A stretch of 64,000 bases of DNA from Phalacrocorax aristotelis (lineage: Eukaryota > Chordata > Aves > Suliformes > Phalacrocoracidae): positions 15,336,041-15,400,040 of the forward strand of contig NC_134279.1 in the NCBI RefSeq assembly GCF_949628215.1, given 5' to 3'. The position numbers and the translations under genes were made by a program. Of the stretch, positions 46,335-58,508 are shown piece after piece. The notes below the pieces were generated by a model. It had not been told where the DNA came from. It did not search any database and saw only the letters and a program-made list of their open reading frames with translations. The stretch's first letter is position 1; every line of letters starts with the position of its first letter.

Positions 46335-48665
46335 GTAAGTACTCACTGGACAGGTACTCAAACCCCAAACCCCATCGGTCTCGCCCAGCCAAAGCGCACC
46401 AGTCACTGATCAGCTGTCTCCTGGATGTGTTTAGGTGCCTGGCCGCGAGCCTGCCCGACCCCGCCGCAGCACCCAGCAGGAGGTAAGCCGGGGGGTGCCC
46501 CCGTCGTGCAGGTGGCAGCCGTTCACAGAGCAAGTCTGGGATGGGGAGCCAGCCCTGGGCAGGCATCCTTGGACCAGGCACCTGCAGAAAGAGTCTGCCA
46601 CTTCTGTGGGTCTTTGAGCTTTGCCCATCTACTCAGTCTTTTCAAGCTGCGTTGGTTTCACCTCATTTCATCTTGCCTCCCTGTGCACATTCCCAGTTCA
46701 CCTGATGTGTTCTGCTGTGTTAGTCCTGAAAAAGGAGTTTCTGTGCTCTGAAGCATCATGGTTTGGGCTTTTCTGAGTTGCCCTTCTGTTGGTGGCTATG
46801 GGTTTTTTTTTTGCATCAGCAGAAACAACTGAAGGGCTGAGGTGTGAGCAATGAAAAAGGCTCGAGCACTTGCATAGCTTAGGAGCAGTATATCATCCAA
46901 CAGCAGTAGCAGTAAATGTGCAGAGGTGTTTAATAAACCAAAGCACTGTGTCATGTTTTGCCTCCAGGACACAGCAAGCGAAGATTACATCCACAAGCTG
47001 GGCAACTTCCTGGGTGGTGGAGATGGTAGACATCCTCCTGCCAGCGTGGAGAGGGGGGACAATGCCCTTGCTGGGGACCTGGCGGGTGGGAACGCCGTGG
47101 GCGAGGAGCTGGGTGAGCACGGTGGCCAAGACAAGGGAGGCAGAGCTGGGGAGGCTCAGCACCTGAACTGGGTGGACCACGAGGCTGCAAGTGCCCAGGA
47201 CGGGAACGGCCTTGGTTTCCTGGTGAGTGAGTGGAGAGGGGTGTTTTGGTCTGTGAGGCAAGTGCACTTAGCCCCAAATCTAGTGTCAGTCAGGGTAGCG
47301 CTTGGCCTGCATGGTGAGCGGTGCCAGTAGCGCCTGTGACCTGCAAGCCTTTGCATTTGTCTCCATTTGTCACCTCCATAGGAGGAGGATGCACGGGATG
47401 CTGATGATGGTGACAACAGAGAGCGCTATGGCACTGGAGTCAGCAGGCTTACTTCCCATGCTGGTGGGCTCCTGGATGAGGAGGATGACAGTGGGGACGA
47501 CACCTTCGATGAGAATGGGGAAGAGGAGAGGGGCGAAGGTCCTACTTACGTGGCTGGTGTCGATGGGACAGGCGAACACGGCCATGATGCTGGCCATGGG
47601 GATGCTGGGGCTGGTGGAGGGCATGGCGACAGCAGCAGCAGTAGCAGCAGTGAGAGCATTGGGGCAGACCACCAGCGGTACAGGAACTACCTCGGCAGCT
47701 GGTATGGACGGACCTACAGGCGGGGTGGGGGCAGCAGCAGCAGCCAGGAGGAGGAGAGCTATAATTTTGAGGATGAAGCTATGCAGGGCGATGACCCCTC
47801 CATCTTCGATGGCCCAGGCAGCAGCTATAAGGGGCGCCGTGCTGGCCCCCGTGCCCCAGGGAGCAGCCGAGAGAGCGGCTTGGGGGCTGGCTTCCACCAC
47901 TGGGAGGAAGGTGACAGCAGGTCCCCAGAGGTAGAGGACGCTGACTCAGGAGAAGACAGCCCATCCACAGAGGACAACAGTCAGTCAGAAGAGCCTGCCA
48001 CCAGCCAGTCAGAGGAAAACAGCACCAGCCGCTCTGGGGAGGATGGGGAGGGAGAGGACGGGGATGGGGAGGACAGCCTCTCCAGGCAGGGCGACAGCAG
48101 CAAGTCAAGGGAGCGCACTGCAGAGCAATCAGACGAGGAGCTTGGGGAGTCCCCAGAGGACACCTCCCAGGAGGTGGTGAGCCGGGAAGGGCAGGAGGAC
48201 CAGGAGTCTGCCAGGGACAGGAGTGCACCTTCCACTCCTGACAGCAAGTCCAGGGAAGACCAGGGTGACAAGAGCAAGTCCAGGGAAGATGATGGTGACC
48301 AGAGCCAGTCCACAGAGGACACTGTGGAGGAGTCAAAGGAGGACAAGAATGACTCCAACCCTGATGGGGACGTGCCAAGCACATCAGCTGAGAGCCAGAG
48401 TGAATCCCCAGAGGATGATGGCAGCCAAGAGGACAATACAGGTGAGGACAGCAGGTCCACAGAGAGCAACAACAGTGAGTCCCAGGAGGATGATGAGGAG
48501 GAGGAGAGCCACTCGCAGGAGGATGCCACCCGTGAGTCTAGTAGCCATGGGGATGACAGCTCTCCACAGAGCCTGGAGAGCGGGAGCCGCAAACAGCGGC
48601 CAGGCGCCTACCGCAACAAGCCTGCTGCTGACTACGATGACAATGACTGCCAGGATGGATACTGA
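46281..48665 (+). CDS. DMP1: DMP1, dentin matrix acidic phosphoprotein 1
   Basis: A secreted acidic SCPP of bone matrix and osteocytes that binds calcium/apatite and regulates mineralisation and phosphate balance. Four coding exons, all phase 0: 46281-46334 (signal peptide MRAAFLVLLLWAIACAHP), 46435-46482, 46968-47222, 47382-48665; 546 residues, close to mammalian length. Recognised by EEDDSGDDTFDENG (human DEDDSGDDTFGDDD), DEAMQGDDPS (human DEGMQSDDPE, around the BMP1-type cleavage site, here about residues 255/256) and the invariant C-terminus DDNDCQDGY. The last exon is dense in Ser-Glu/Asp with many S-x-E FAM20C sites. RGD occurs at residues 63-65 in the third coding exon; the position matching the mammalian RGD reads VVSREGQ. 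No frame break. The non-coding exon 1 was not placed. Confidence 0.97.
46435..46482 (+). CDS. DMP1: DMP1 second coding exon
   Basis: 48 bp: VPGREPARPRRSTQQE between acceptor tgtttag and donor gtaagc. Notably basic/proline-rich for this family. Confidence 0.88.
46968..47222 (+). CDS. DMP1: DMP1 third coding exon, carrying RGD
   Basis: 255 bp, phase 0, acceptor tgcctccag, donor gtgagt. Encodes DTASEDYIHKLGNFLGGGDG onward. Gly/Asp/His-rich, with RGD at 47052-47060 (VERGDNALAGD). Confidence 0.9.
47382..48665 (+). CDS. DMP1: DMP1 large terminal exon
   Basis: 1284 bp ending at TGA 48663-48665; acceptor cacctccatag. Encodes 427 residues: acidic start, a Gly/His segment, an SSSSSSSE run, DEAMQGDDPS, a long Ser/Glu/Asp domain with repeated SQSEE/SKSRE motifs, and the conserved tail AYRNKPAADYDDNDCQDGY. 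Confidence 0.97.
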   Translation, partial: EEDARDADDGDNRERYGTGVSRLTSHAGGLLDEEDDSGDDTFDENGEEERGEGPTYVAGVDGTGEHGHDAGHGDAGAGGGHGDSSSSSSSESIGADHQRYRNYLGSWYGRTYRRGGGSSSSQEEESYNFEDEAMQGDDPSIFDGPGSSYKGRRAGPRAPGSSRESGLGAGFHHWEEGDSRSPEVEDADSGEDSPSTEDNSQSEEPATSQSEENSTSRSGEDGEGEDGDGEDSLSRQGDSSKSRERTAEQSDEELGESPEDTSQEVVSREGQEDQESARDRSAPSTPDSKSREDQGDKSKSREDDGDQSQSTEDTVEESKEDKNDSNPDGDVPSTSAESQSESPEDDGSQEDNTGEDSRSTESNNSESQEDDEEEESHSQEDATRESSSHGDDSSPQSLESGSRKQRPGAYRNKPAADYDDNDCQDGY

Positions 48666-49284
48666 CACGTGTCCCACAGCCTTGGTGCTGGGAGGTATGG
48701 GGGAGGAGGGGTTTAATTTATTTGCTATATAGCCTGGTTGATTTCTTCCTGGGAAGATGCTGTGGGTAAAATGGAGGCAAGTTCACCAGGGCTTGACCTG
48801 GGCACACCACATGGGTTGTGAAGTGGAAGGTGATGCCAGACACACAGAAAACGCCAAACTACAGTGAGAAAAGCAATTTCCTATACCAAATCAGAGAGCA
48901 GCCAAGAGCTGTGAGTGCCAGCAGGGTGATGCTGCCCGCTTTCCACAAGGGCACAGTGGTGGCTTGGCACTCTGGGAGCTGTGCCTGGGCATGCTGGGCA
49001 GAAAGGTCCCTGCATTCACCCCTTGTATTTACCTACCACTGCCGTAAGAGCCTCTGCCCAGACTCCAATGGGAGCTTTCTGTTAGCTCTATGTCCTGCAT
49101 ATAAGGGGGAAAAGCTACACCTGGTGTGCACATGCGGTGCATGGGCTCAGTGGTGTGCGAAGTACCACTTCAGGATGGGATGTATGTAATATTTTGTAAG
49201 AAATGTACAGAAAACATTATATTGTATCCTTTTTGCACTTGTATTTCAAAGCTGAAATGTACCCTGTTGATTTCTTTAATTACC

Positions 49285-49290
49285 ATTAAA
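49285..49290 (+). terminator. DMP1: DMP1 poly(A) signal ATTAAA
   Basis: ATTAAA about 620 bases past the stop, after an AT-rich stretch and before a G/T-rich element. It is the best candidate for the DMP1 3' end. Inferred. Confidence 0.5.
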
Positions 49291-49309
49291 ACCATCAAAC
49301 TCCAGTGGT

Positions 49310-52300
49310 GTGATATGAAGTGTTGCTGGTTTTCTCTCCCAGGGTAGTTGGGTGCTGCCATTTGGGGGTGGACTGGAGTGAGTGGGGAGGAAAGGGCAGG
49401 CTGTCTGCATGCGGAGCCACAGCATACTGAGGTGAGGAGTGTTCCCCCACCCTTTTTTCCTGGTGCCCCAAGGGCCACCCCTGCCCCTAGGTGACCCAGC
49501 AGTGGGATGGAAAAGCTGGCTAATGGCCCCAATGAGCTGGGCCTGGGGGTTAGCTATATTGTGGCTATCACCTGCTGCAATGTGAGCAAGGGTTGTTCTG
49601 CTATTCCTGAGGTGCTGGGAAGGAGATGCCCCAGGGGACAGGGGCTCTCCTGGACCACTGGCTCTGGGTGACCATGGTGGCCCCTGGTGCCAGGCCCTCT
49701 GCAGCAGAGACACAGGTGAGTGGGGTAAAAGAGATTATCATGGGCTGGTAGATTGTGGGTAAAACCTCTTTTACTCAGTGTGCCTTTTATTTTTTTTCTC
49801 CTACCAGCAAGCAAGAAACAACATGTTGTTTAAAATCCCATCCAGGCCCTTCTTACTTGTTCATGTGTGTATGATGAGCTGTACAGCATTGGTATCAATG
49901 CTGATGGAGGAAGCAATGGGCTGTTGTGTAGCTGCACAGTTTTGCAGGGAGTTGCGGCTCTGCAGGGAACAGTCTCCAAGGGGTCAGTGGGAGTGGGGGC
50001 ATGCCTTTCAGCTACCTTGGGTCAGTGGTGTCATTGCTGGGCATTACAATACTGAATTCAAGAACCAGTAAGGAAATGAAATAATTTTTTACTACTTACA
50101 GCAAACTGCACTTAATTTGTAGACTCTTTCCACCACTACAAAAGCTGGGAGCTGAACAGATCCTAGTTTTAGTGGAATTTGTTTTTTCTACTTCTGTATG
50201 AGATCAGCTCTGAAATGTGCAGCTTTCCCACGCTGCTGCCCTGGAAACAAGCCTCTTTCCTGACCCTGCCTCCTCTGCCCCACTGGTCCTCACTTCACAT
50301 GGATACCTTGGATGTGACTTGCCTCATTTTTTGTACCCCTTGCATTGGCTGCATGAGGAGTTGGGGATGCTCTAACAGTGATGATGCCTATCAGGGTCAC
50401 GAGTACCAAAATACTGGTGCACAGCCCAATTGCCGGGGACAAAAGATAGCAAGCATGGATTTGGCTGCAGCCTAGATGTACAAAAAGGGCTGGGTGACAG
50501 CTGTCGCCCAGCTTTGGTTTATAGTAACGATGTGTTTGCTGGCTCCTCTGCGTGGTGGAGCAGGGCAGGGTGCTGCTGTGAACTCCCCCGTGTCCAGCAA
50601 GCGGTGCTGCTGCTCAGGCAGCGGGGACGTTTCGGGTGCCGGCTCTGCCGAGGGGCTGCATTGCATCCCCAGGGCCATCAGTGGTGGTTGCGTGGGGACA
50701 ACTGGTGGGCATGGGGACCAGGAGGTTTTTTTGGAGGCCCTCCAGGAAAGCGAGGGGTGCCCCGCAGCTATGCGGTGAGCCCAGCCTGTGAGCAGGATGG
50801 CTGAGATGTTGCAAGGGTGAGATGAAACAGGCTCTCTGAAACTGCTTCTTGCAGTTTGTGCATCACCCACTGTCCATCCTCATCCTTGGGTGAGTGGTGG
50901 CATGGCTGTGAAGGGGGCTGCTCCCCTTCCGCCCCCCCACAAAAGAGACAGCGAGTGCTTGTCCTCCTCTTGTTTCGTGCACGGAGGGAAAAACTGGGTG
51001 GATTTGGCTTTAGTTTGAGCGGGAGGGGTGTGTACCTTGCAAAAAGGGTACACAGTCCTCGCTGCACACTGTGCTGTAGGGGTAGCTGGCTGCACTCCCC
51101 CTGCACGTGGGTCCCCTTCGCGTGTCTTCCCAGCGATGTGCTGTGGTTGCACACATGTCCCCACCAGCAATGCCCAAAATTTGCCTCCTGCTGGCTGGCT
51201 GCTCGCCAAAGGCAGAAGCCAGTGCCACAGCTGGACGCTGCCTGCCAGTCATGCTGGAATGGCTTCCCATGGGACCTTCCCTCCCAGGCATCAGGCGGGT
51301 TGGGAAACTCAGGCCTTTGCTGGGGAAACCTCTTGCTGGGCTGCAGGGAGGCAGCTGCTCAAGTTGACCCTGTGCAGAGACGTGCCAAACACCTGGCAGC
51401 ACGTGTCTGTGAGGATAGGCAGGATTTTGGGGACACTGGTGGCACTGGGCTGTCCCTATCAAATGCTGTTCATCCATGTGTGAGTGGGGCCACCCTGCTT
51501 GCCATCTGGAGGGGCTTGGTGGCAGGCAGTGCTTCACTGAGGTTTTGGATGGCCAGAGATAGCGTGGTCAAAAGATGCTCGCTTTGAGGATTTTAGGCAT
51601 TTTTAGCAGCAGCCCATGTGTTTTGGTTTTTGCATCCTGTGCCTGTGCGCGGTGAGCATCCGCAGGGACCACTCCCACAGTCAGGCAGGCAAGAAAAGCA
51701 GCTGGGAAGGTCGGCCATGAGCTCTGCCATCACCGGAGGTGTTCCTGCATCCTGTTTCAGGCTGACTGTGTGATGAAGTGGTAGGGGTCACATTGCCCAG
51801 TGGGTTAGGCAAGGATTAAAAATGCCCACATCAATGTATGCATTTTTCTTATCCACCCACACGGCATTTTTTGGTGCGTTGGGGGTGGTCTCTAGGGCTG
51901 AACACAGTGATTTACCCAGGAATCAGCACTGGGGTTTAAAGCAGTATTTTTGGTCGTATTTGGGTTTGTGAAAACACAAGTCTGCATCATCTTAAAAGAA
52001 AGGTTTCTTGTTTTGGTTTTTTTTTGTCCTTTCCAAGAAGAAAAAAATCTATTTTTAATAAGTAGCCAGTGTGGCCGAAGCAGTGGGAGGCAGTAGCACC
52101 AAGCCCAGCAGCAGCAGCTGGACTTGGGGCAGCCATGGCACGCAAGCTGCATTTATTCAACACCCTTATTTTCCTGGCTTTAGTGGGAAAGACAGAGACC
52201 CCCTCAAAACCCACAGAGCACCTCTCCATCCAGCAGTGGCTTATTTGGCAGCGCTGCCAAGCGCTCTGGGCTTCCTATGGCAGGCTGAGCACCATAGCCA

Positions 52301-55300
52301 GCTGCAGGGCTTCTCTTTGGCTCCTGTTTGTCTTTAGCAAAGTGGGATTGTCTGTGGGATATTCCCAGGCAATCTGATGGGATTGTCTCTTCTGTGCCCC
52401 CTGTGATGGATTTCTGTGATGGGAACCACTCATCACCAAGCACGTGGTGAGGCTGGGAGAGTGATTGTGTTTCTCTGCCCTTTTCAATGGGGAGGAAAAA
52501 CCTCTGACGGAATTGCTGCTGCCGTCAGTCTGAACAAAAGAAATGTCTCAGCCGTGGGAAAACAGCCTCTGGCACCAGTGAAACCCCAAAACATTACAAA
52601 CCTTTTGAATGCTCTAAGGAAACTTTTCTTCCAGCTCGCTTTACTGCCACGCACTTCAATGGCAAGTAACTTCCCCCCACCCCGGGCTCAGCCATGTCCT
52701 GGGAGTTTTGTGGTGCCCCCAGCACTGCCCCAGGGAGTTGGGCACCACAGAATGGCACGTAAAGTGCAAGCATTAGCATCCACCTGTACTGCACCCCGCA
52801 AACTTGCTATGGAGACCTGAAAGCTGCAGAGTGAGCAAGTGGTTTGCAGTTCAGGTTTGTCTGTTTTCACACCCTGAACTACAAAGCTGCAAAGAGCAGA
52901 TGTTTTGTTTTAGCAGAAGGCATCATGCTTCTGAAAACAGGAGCTGAACCTGTAACTGGGGAGGGGAGGCAGCATGTGCCCTCTCTTGTCCCGGACCAGG
53001 TGCCGTTTCACCTGCAGAGCAAAAAGTAGGTTCATTACTTTCAAAGCCTTTTTTGTTTGTTTGTTTGTTTTTAAAAAATAAAATGAGTGCCTGAGAATTA
53101 AGGTACTTACTGCAACAGACATGTAGTTGTCTGTGTATATATGGATACATATACAAGTGTTGTGCAACTCATGTATGTACGCAATAACAAATAACCAGTG
53201 CAAAAGCAGCAGTTCCCTGCTAACACACGCAGTCTGCTCTGCCTCTGCTGCAAACATCAATTTTTAAAGCCCAAATGTAGGGGTTTTGCGGGTTCAAGCA
53301 GGGCATGCAGTGGCAGGGAGGCAGGCAGCCAGTGCAGCATGGGGAGCAGTGTGCCTCCATTCCATCCAGATGTCTGACTGTCCAGCATCTTTGGCAGAGA
53401 GCTCAATTCCTGAGCTGGCTGTGCAGGATGTTGGTTGGTACCTCTGTAATGAACCTGGGCTCTCTGCATGCTTTCCCCCTGAAAACAAGGCCTCATTGGG
53501 GGATTATTTGGTATTGTTTTCCTCCTGTTTCTGTTTTTTTGGCTGTGTTTGAGGGCTCTCACATGTAGATGGAGGCAGCAGGCTGGAGGTGGGAACAGCC
53601 CTGGTAACTTATTCTAGCTGGTGCACAATTTCTTCCTCCTGAAAAAAAACAAATCAAGCAAAAACCCAGAGGAAATATGATATACATATATTGCTCAAAC
53701 ACATGAGGACACGGGTGGCGACTGCTGAGATTTGTGATAATGCTGTGATTTTGCCTCTGTGATTTGCTGGGTTTCTGTTCCCCAGAGTTCAGGTTGCCTC
53801 AAAGTGCTTACATTACAGAACTATTCATGGCCCACATTTTGCCAGGTGTGTAAATAGAATTAATTTCCTTTTCCTGGTTTTCTGCATCAAAGAAAGAGGA
53901 AAATCATGTGAAATGTTTAGTTGCGGAGGGCCAATATATAAAGGTTGTCTACCAATAACTGAGGTTGATACGTGGTGTATTTTAGGTATTATCCCCTCCC
54001 ACTTTTATTCTAAAAATCATATGCTTGCCAAAAAATGACAAGCTGCATGCCCAGCTGATGTTGGTTTCCATTTGGGTTTGTGCTGTGAGAGGTAAGGGGG
54101 ATGAGAGAGGGATCCCTTACTCTTATACTGTTGTTGTTGCACCCTCTCCTTGCACATCACTTCACTACCTAGTGTGTGGCTGTGGCACAAATGCTCTTGT
54201 CCCTTGACAGCCCATGGGGAGAGGTTGGAGCTGGAGCAAGCTCTGCCTCTGGTTCCCCCACGCATATTTTGGAGGTGCCCTGGTCACCGTGCTGCATGGC
54301 AGGGTTGCCCATTTCCCTGGCTGCAGCAGCACCTCAGCCTCTCCCCACTACGCTTAAAGTGTCCTGGTTTTTGTTTTCTTTATTTATTTTTGGCCCTGAG
54401 GTTTCCTTCCAGAATAGCTCCAGGGTATGGAAATAGGATGGTGCAGCCCGGACCACAGCCTCTGCCCCATGGTGGACCCAGGCAGGATGGGAGCACGCTG
54501 CTCTGCTCATTTACCATCCTGCAAAAATAATAATTAAATTTGGACATAAGAGCCATGTCAGCCTGTGCCAGACAGGGACACTCTGACCATGAGGTCTCCG
54601 TGGGCTCAGGCAATTACATCAAAACTGTACGCAGTGCCCTTGCTGGGCCATGCCAGGTGCAAACCCACGCCGTTGCAGCGCAAAGCTGGTGCAAACCCCA
54701 CCAGCGCTGGGTCACGGGACCGATGGCGGGGCTTGGGCACAGCAGCAGCTGCCTGGGGTGTTTGTCATCATCTGCTGTGCAAGGGCTGCGATGTGCCCAT
54801 GCAGGTCTTGGGGAGCAGGCTGCCTGCCTAACCCCGAGCTCACTCGCCAAAGCATGTATGAGCAACACAGCAGTATACTTGTACACGTTAAAAAACTGAT
54901 GGGAGTGCAGAAGGGAAACCACTGCATTTGTGCATGTGGGCTGCATGCTGCACACGAGCCTCGTCGTCTCAATATGCTCCTGAAAAATGGGTTTCTGCTG
55001 CTGTCACCTGTTGGCACATCCCTGGAGGCAGGTGAGCTGTTCTGTTTTGTGGTTCCAGCTGTTTGTCTACAAAGGCAAGATTATTTTCATGCAGCTGTTG
55101 GATCCTGTGGTCGCTTTTAATAACTTACAAAATGGTGCTTTTGGGCAAAGGGGTGACCTCTGAGCCCTGCTGCCTTGGAGAGCCAGAGTTCTTGTAAAAG
55201 CATTAAGAGACTAATGCTCCAACCCTGATATGTGATGCTTTAAAAAATTTATTATTATTTTATTTATTATTTTAAATGGAAATGTTTTGGATGCATTTGG

Positions 55301-57370
55301 CCAACTTCCCTGCTGGTCTCCCTGCATGGCACAGTAAGGCTGCTGCTGCCAGTGGCCTGCCCAGGCAGCACCCGCTCCAGGAGCTAAACATAGGTGCTGG
55401 CTGCACAAGGCATTTCAGCACACGTTAATTATCCTGGTGCTTTTTAGGGATCTTGGGTGAAATACACGTTTTTATAGTCAGTTTTCTTTTTTTAAGTAGC
55501 CTGGAGCAGCAGCCCTTTAATTACATTAAAAATTGCCTCCCACCAGCACTTTCTGTTCCCCAGCCCTGATGAAATATAAGCTCAAAGCTGGGCACGTGCT
55601 TGCTGCCCTCCTGCGCAGGGCAGCCCACAACAGTGTGGGGCAGTGGGAAGCAGGGTTGAGGGGGCACAGGGTCCCTCACGATGTTGGTCTCTCTCTTTAC
55701 TGGAGGCTGCTGTGTTGGCATCACAAAACTGCATTGCTGCCTTTTTTTTTTTTTTTGTGTGTGTGTGTTTTCCTGGCCTGAGATGCCAGCTGAAAGCCAC
55801 GGCCAGCTCTAGGCCTCCCTTTAATTATGGCTTCTCACAGTGACACAGCAGGCTTTGAAGCCCAAGGGTGCAGGCACAGCTGCGCCCTGTGGTCCCAGGG
55901 TTTGCATGGCGGGCACGTGGCCCAGCTTGCTGCCAGGGCTGCTGGAACCCGGGGGGCTGCAAGGGACCTCTCCCTCCCCAAAAGTGTGTGATGTGCATGG
56001 TGTTTGGTCAGCAATTAGCAACTCCCTGCGATGTACCTGTTGATGTAGTGATGAGCAAGAAGACAAAATAACAACAACAAAAAAAGCTTTGTTTTTCTGG
56101 TCCTAACCTGGGAATTCAGTTAACTGGAAATTTTTTGCTTCCCAATCAAATTCAGACTCAAAATGGGCTCCCCTGGATATGAGTAAGGCTTTCAGCAAGC
56201 ACAGCCCCCAGTTTTGAGCAGAAACATGAACATTCAGGTCTTCCACTGCAAAATGGATTTTTCTGCCCTAAATAACCATGGTTTTATCACTGGCTAACAT
56301 GCATATCATCAACCTGCTTGAAGGAATGCATTTTCCAGCCTTTTTCCTCTCTGAGGGTTGTAGGGGTGAAGGCATCCAGTGGGATTTGCAATTCTCCTTG
56401 CCACTGTGGAAAGCAAAGTTGCATTCTGCGAGGAGTTAGTTGTTCCTCTGAGCTGCTGCAGCCTGGGCGCACACAGGAGCAGCAAGGGGCCTTTGCTGAT
56501 GAGCGCAAGAAAAATATGGGAAACCGGAAGCAGAGGCGTGCTGGAGAGCTGGGTGGCTGAAATCCCAGCAGGAAACAATAAATATAGGGAAAGAAGAAAG
56601 GAAGTTCCTGCAGAGGTGGGTGCAGGGGAGCAGCCGCAGCAGGCGGTGCGGGGCAGGAGGGGTGGGCTTCAACCACTGGCTGCATCCTACCCCCAAGGTC
56701 CCCACTAAGCTTTGGGTGGCCGTGAGGGTGGGTTTTTTGCAATTTTTTGCCCCAGGCAGTTATTCTGCTTAGCTGGGGAATACCTGATTTTGGAGAGCAG
56801 GGGGCTGGGCTGGCCCTTGCATGGATCTGTGGTTCAGGTGGCATGAGAAGCAAAGCAGACGTGCATTTTGTAGCATCACTGTGGCAGAAATGGCTCTCAA
56901 AGGGGGACTGATGACACCTGTGTCTGAGTCCCCTTTTCTTTCCCTGCCCTTCCCAAGGCCCGTTTCACATTTGCAGGAAGCCTGGAGAGGTACTTGTTTG
57001 GATTTAGCCTTTTTCAGTCTAACAGCTATGCCCAAGTGACTGTGGAGCTGGGCCTTTGAGGTTGGTCTTTTTTGTCTTGAAAAAACAGTGACAGAATTTC
57101 CCAAAAAGGGAGGTAGACACCCCCTTGAGAACAGATTTCCCAATATTTATTTTAATTTAAACCCAGAGTGTTATTATACCCTCTGGCCTCTCAGCCGTCC
57201 TCTGAGGCCAGACCCTCAATTAAGCGATGTGGTGCAAACCTCCCCGGGTTTGGCAGCGGCTTGGGGTGCTATGTTTGTGCACCAAATCTGCCGGCATTGA
57301 AGTTTAGGGGTTTTCTGGCACACGCCAGTGGGCTGGCGTCACTCTGGGCAGGGCGGCGACTGGCTGGGGG
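49310..57370. other. DMP1-IBSP intergenic region, no gene recognised
   Basis: G/C-richer than the left half of the window. Many overlapping open frames reflect low stop density only; none has splice-site or homology support. A T-run followed by (GT)n lies at 55742-55769. Confidence 0.4.
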
Positions 57371-57385
57371 GGGGCAAAAATAGAC

Positions 57386-57463
57386 CTTATATCCCAGCCG
57401 GGCAGCGACAGGAGGAAATCTGTGCCAGCCGACTCCACGGGTAGCTGTCGGTGCTGTGGCAGG
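57386..57463 (+). promoter_or_regulatory. IBSP: IBSP core promoter and probable non-coding exon 1
   Basis: A TATA-type element CTTATAT at 57386-57392 is preceded by a G9 run (57366-57374) and CAAAAATAG. About 70 bases later comes a good donor, CAGG/GTAAGC, at 57464. This would make exon 1 about 57417-57463 and place it 1 kb upstream of the signal-peptide exon, the typical SCPP layout. TSS and exon limits are inferred. Confidence 0.5.
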
Positions 57464-58454
57464 GTAAGCTTGCTGCTGCTTTTCCCAGCTGGGTCGTGCA
57501 TTGCCATCTGCTTTGTGAAGGGGGTGGGGGCTCAGCTTGCTGGTGGGGCTGGATGCTGCTTTTAGGCCTTTCCTGGGTATGTGCCTTCACGAAGCCCTCA
57601 GGGGCAGGATGTGAGCACCCAGAGCCTTGCTGCACAGCCAGGGAAGCTACCTTGTGGCTGGTTGTTTTCTAGCCTGAGTTAATTGTTCCCTGTCTTACAG
57701 GGAAACTTCAAGTGCAGAGAAATATAACACAACTCCCCCCAAACATCAGCACAGCTGATGGTGGGTTTAGCCAGAGGAAGGGTAGGAGAAAGGAAGGCTA
57801 GTGGGCCTGACAGAGCCTGGGGGGAGGCCGGGACGACCCACCCCTGGGCAGAGGCTGGGGTGCTGCAGGAAGGGTCGGGCATCCTCCTTGCTGGAGCCGG
57901 GATGGAGGAGGGCAGGCCCGGTTTTGGTACTTAGGGGATGCAGCTTGGACCTGCCCAGAGCTAAGCCCATCCCCCTGCCAGGATATGCCTATGGAGGGCT
58001 CCTTGCATTAGTGCCTTGCCACTGCTATTTGCCAATGGCAGACTGTAGGAGCCACTTATATTCGTTTATTTGTTTGCTTATTTATTTTTCCTCAATATGG
58101 TTAAACTCTGTGGTGTAATTCCCGGGGGCGTTGCTCCCTGGGCAGAGCCTGAGGAGGTTGCAGGGCTGTGGGAGGGCGGCCACAAGGGGCAGTGCTCCCT
58201 CCAGCTGCTCCTGTGGCTTCTCCGGTGGGGGTTGGTTTTCCCCACTTGCTGGCAGGTGATGGGGAAGCAGAAGCGGGTAGTCCTGCTCAGAGAAAGCAAC
58301 GTGTGACCCCATCGAGAGGTGGCTGGAGATCAGCCTTTCTTCTCCACGCTCCCCTGTGTGGACACAAACACCTGTATGGTTTGGGGTAGTGACGGTGCTT
58401 TCTAGCTGAAAAGCAAGCCCTCGACGTGTTCTGCTGTTCCTCGAGAAAGCAGCC

Positions 58455-58508
58455 ATGAGGACTGTCCTGGTCTTTGCCTGCCTGGTGGGGATGGCGTGCG
58501 CCTTCTCG
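58455..58508 (+). CDS. IBSP: IBSP signal-peptide exon
   Basis: ATG at 58455 in the context gcagccATGA; 18 codons; donor GTGAGT. Sequence close to mammalian IBSP (LGMACAFS). Confidence 0.96.

Noticed and set aside
47302-48677. Long open frames in other frames and on the minus strand across DMP1
   Set aside because: Shadows of the compositionally biased DMP1 terminal exon. The real frame has splice sites and the conserved DDNDCQDGY end.
50472-51587. Several long frames on both strands between DMP1 and IBSP
   Set aside because: Low stop frequency in G/C-rich DNA; low-complexity Trp/Cys/Gly-rich translations with no start context, splice sites or recognisable domain.
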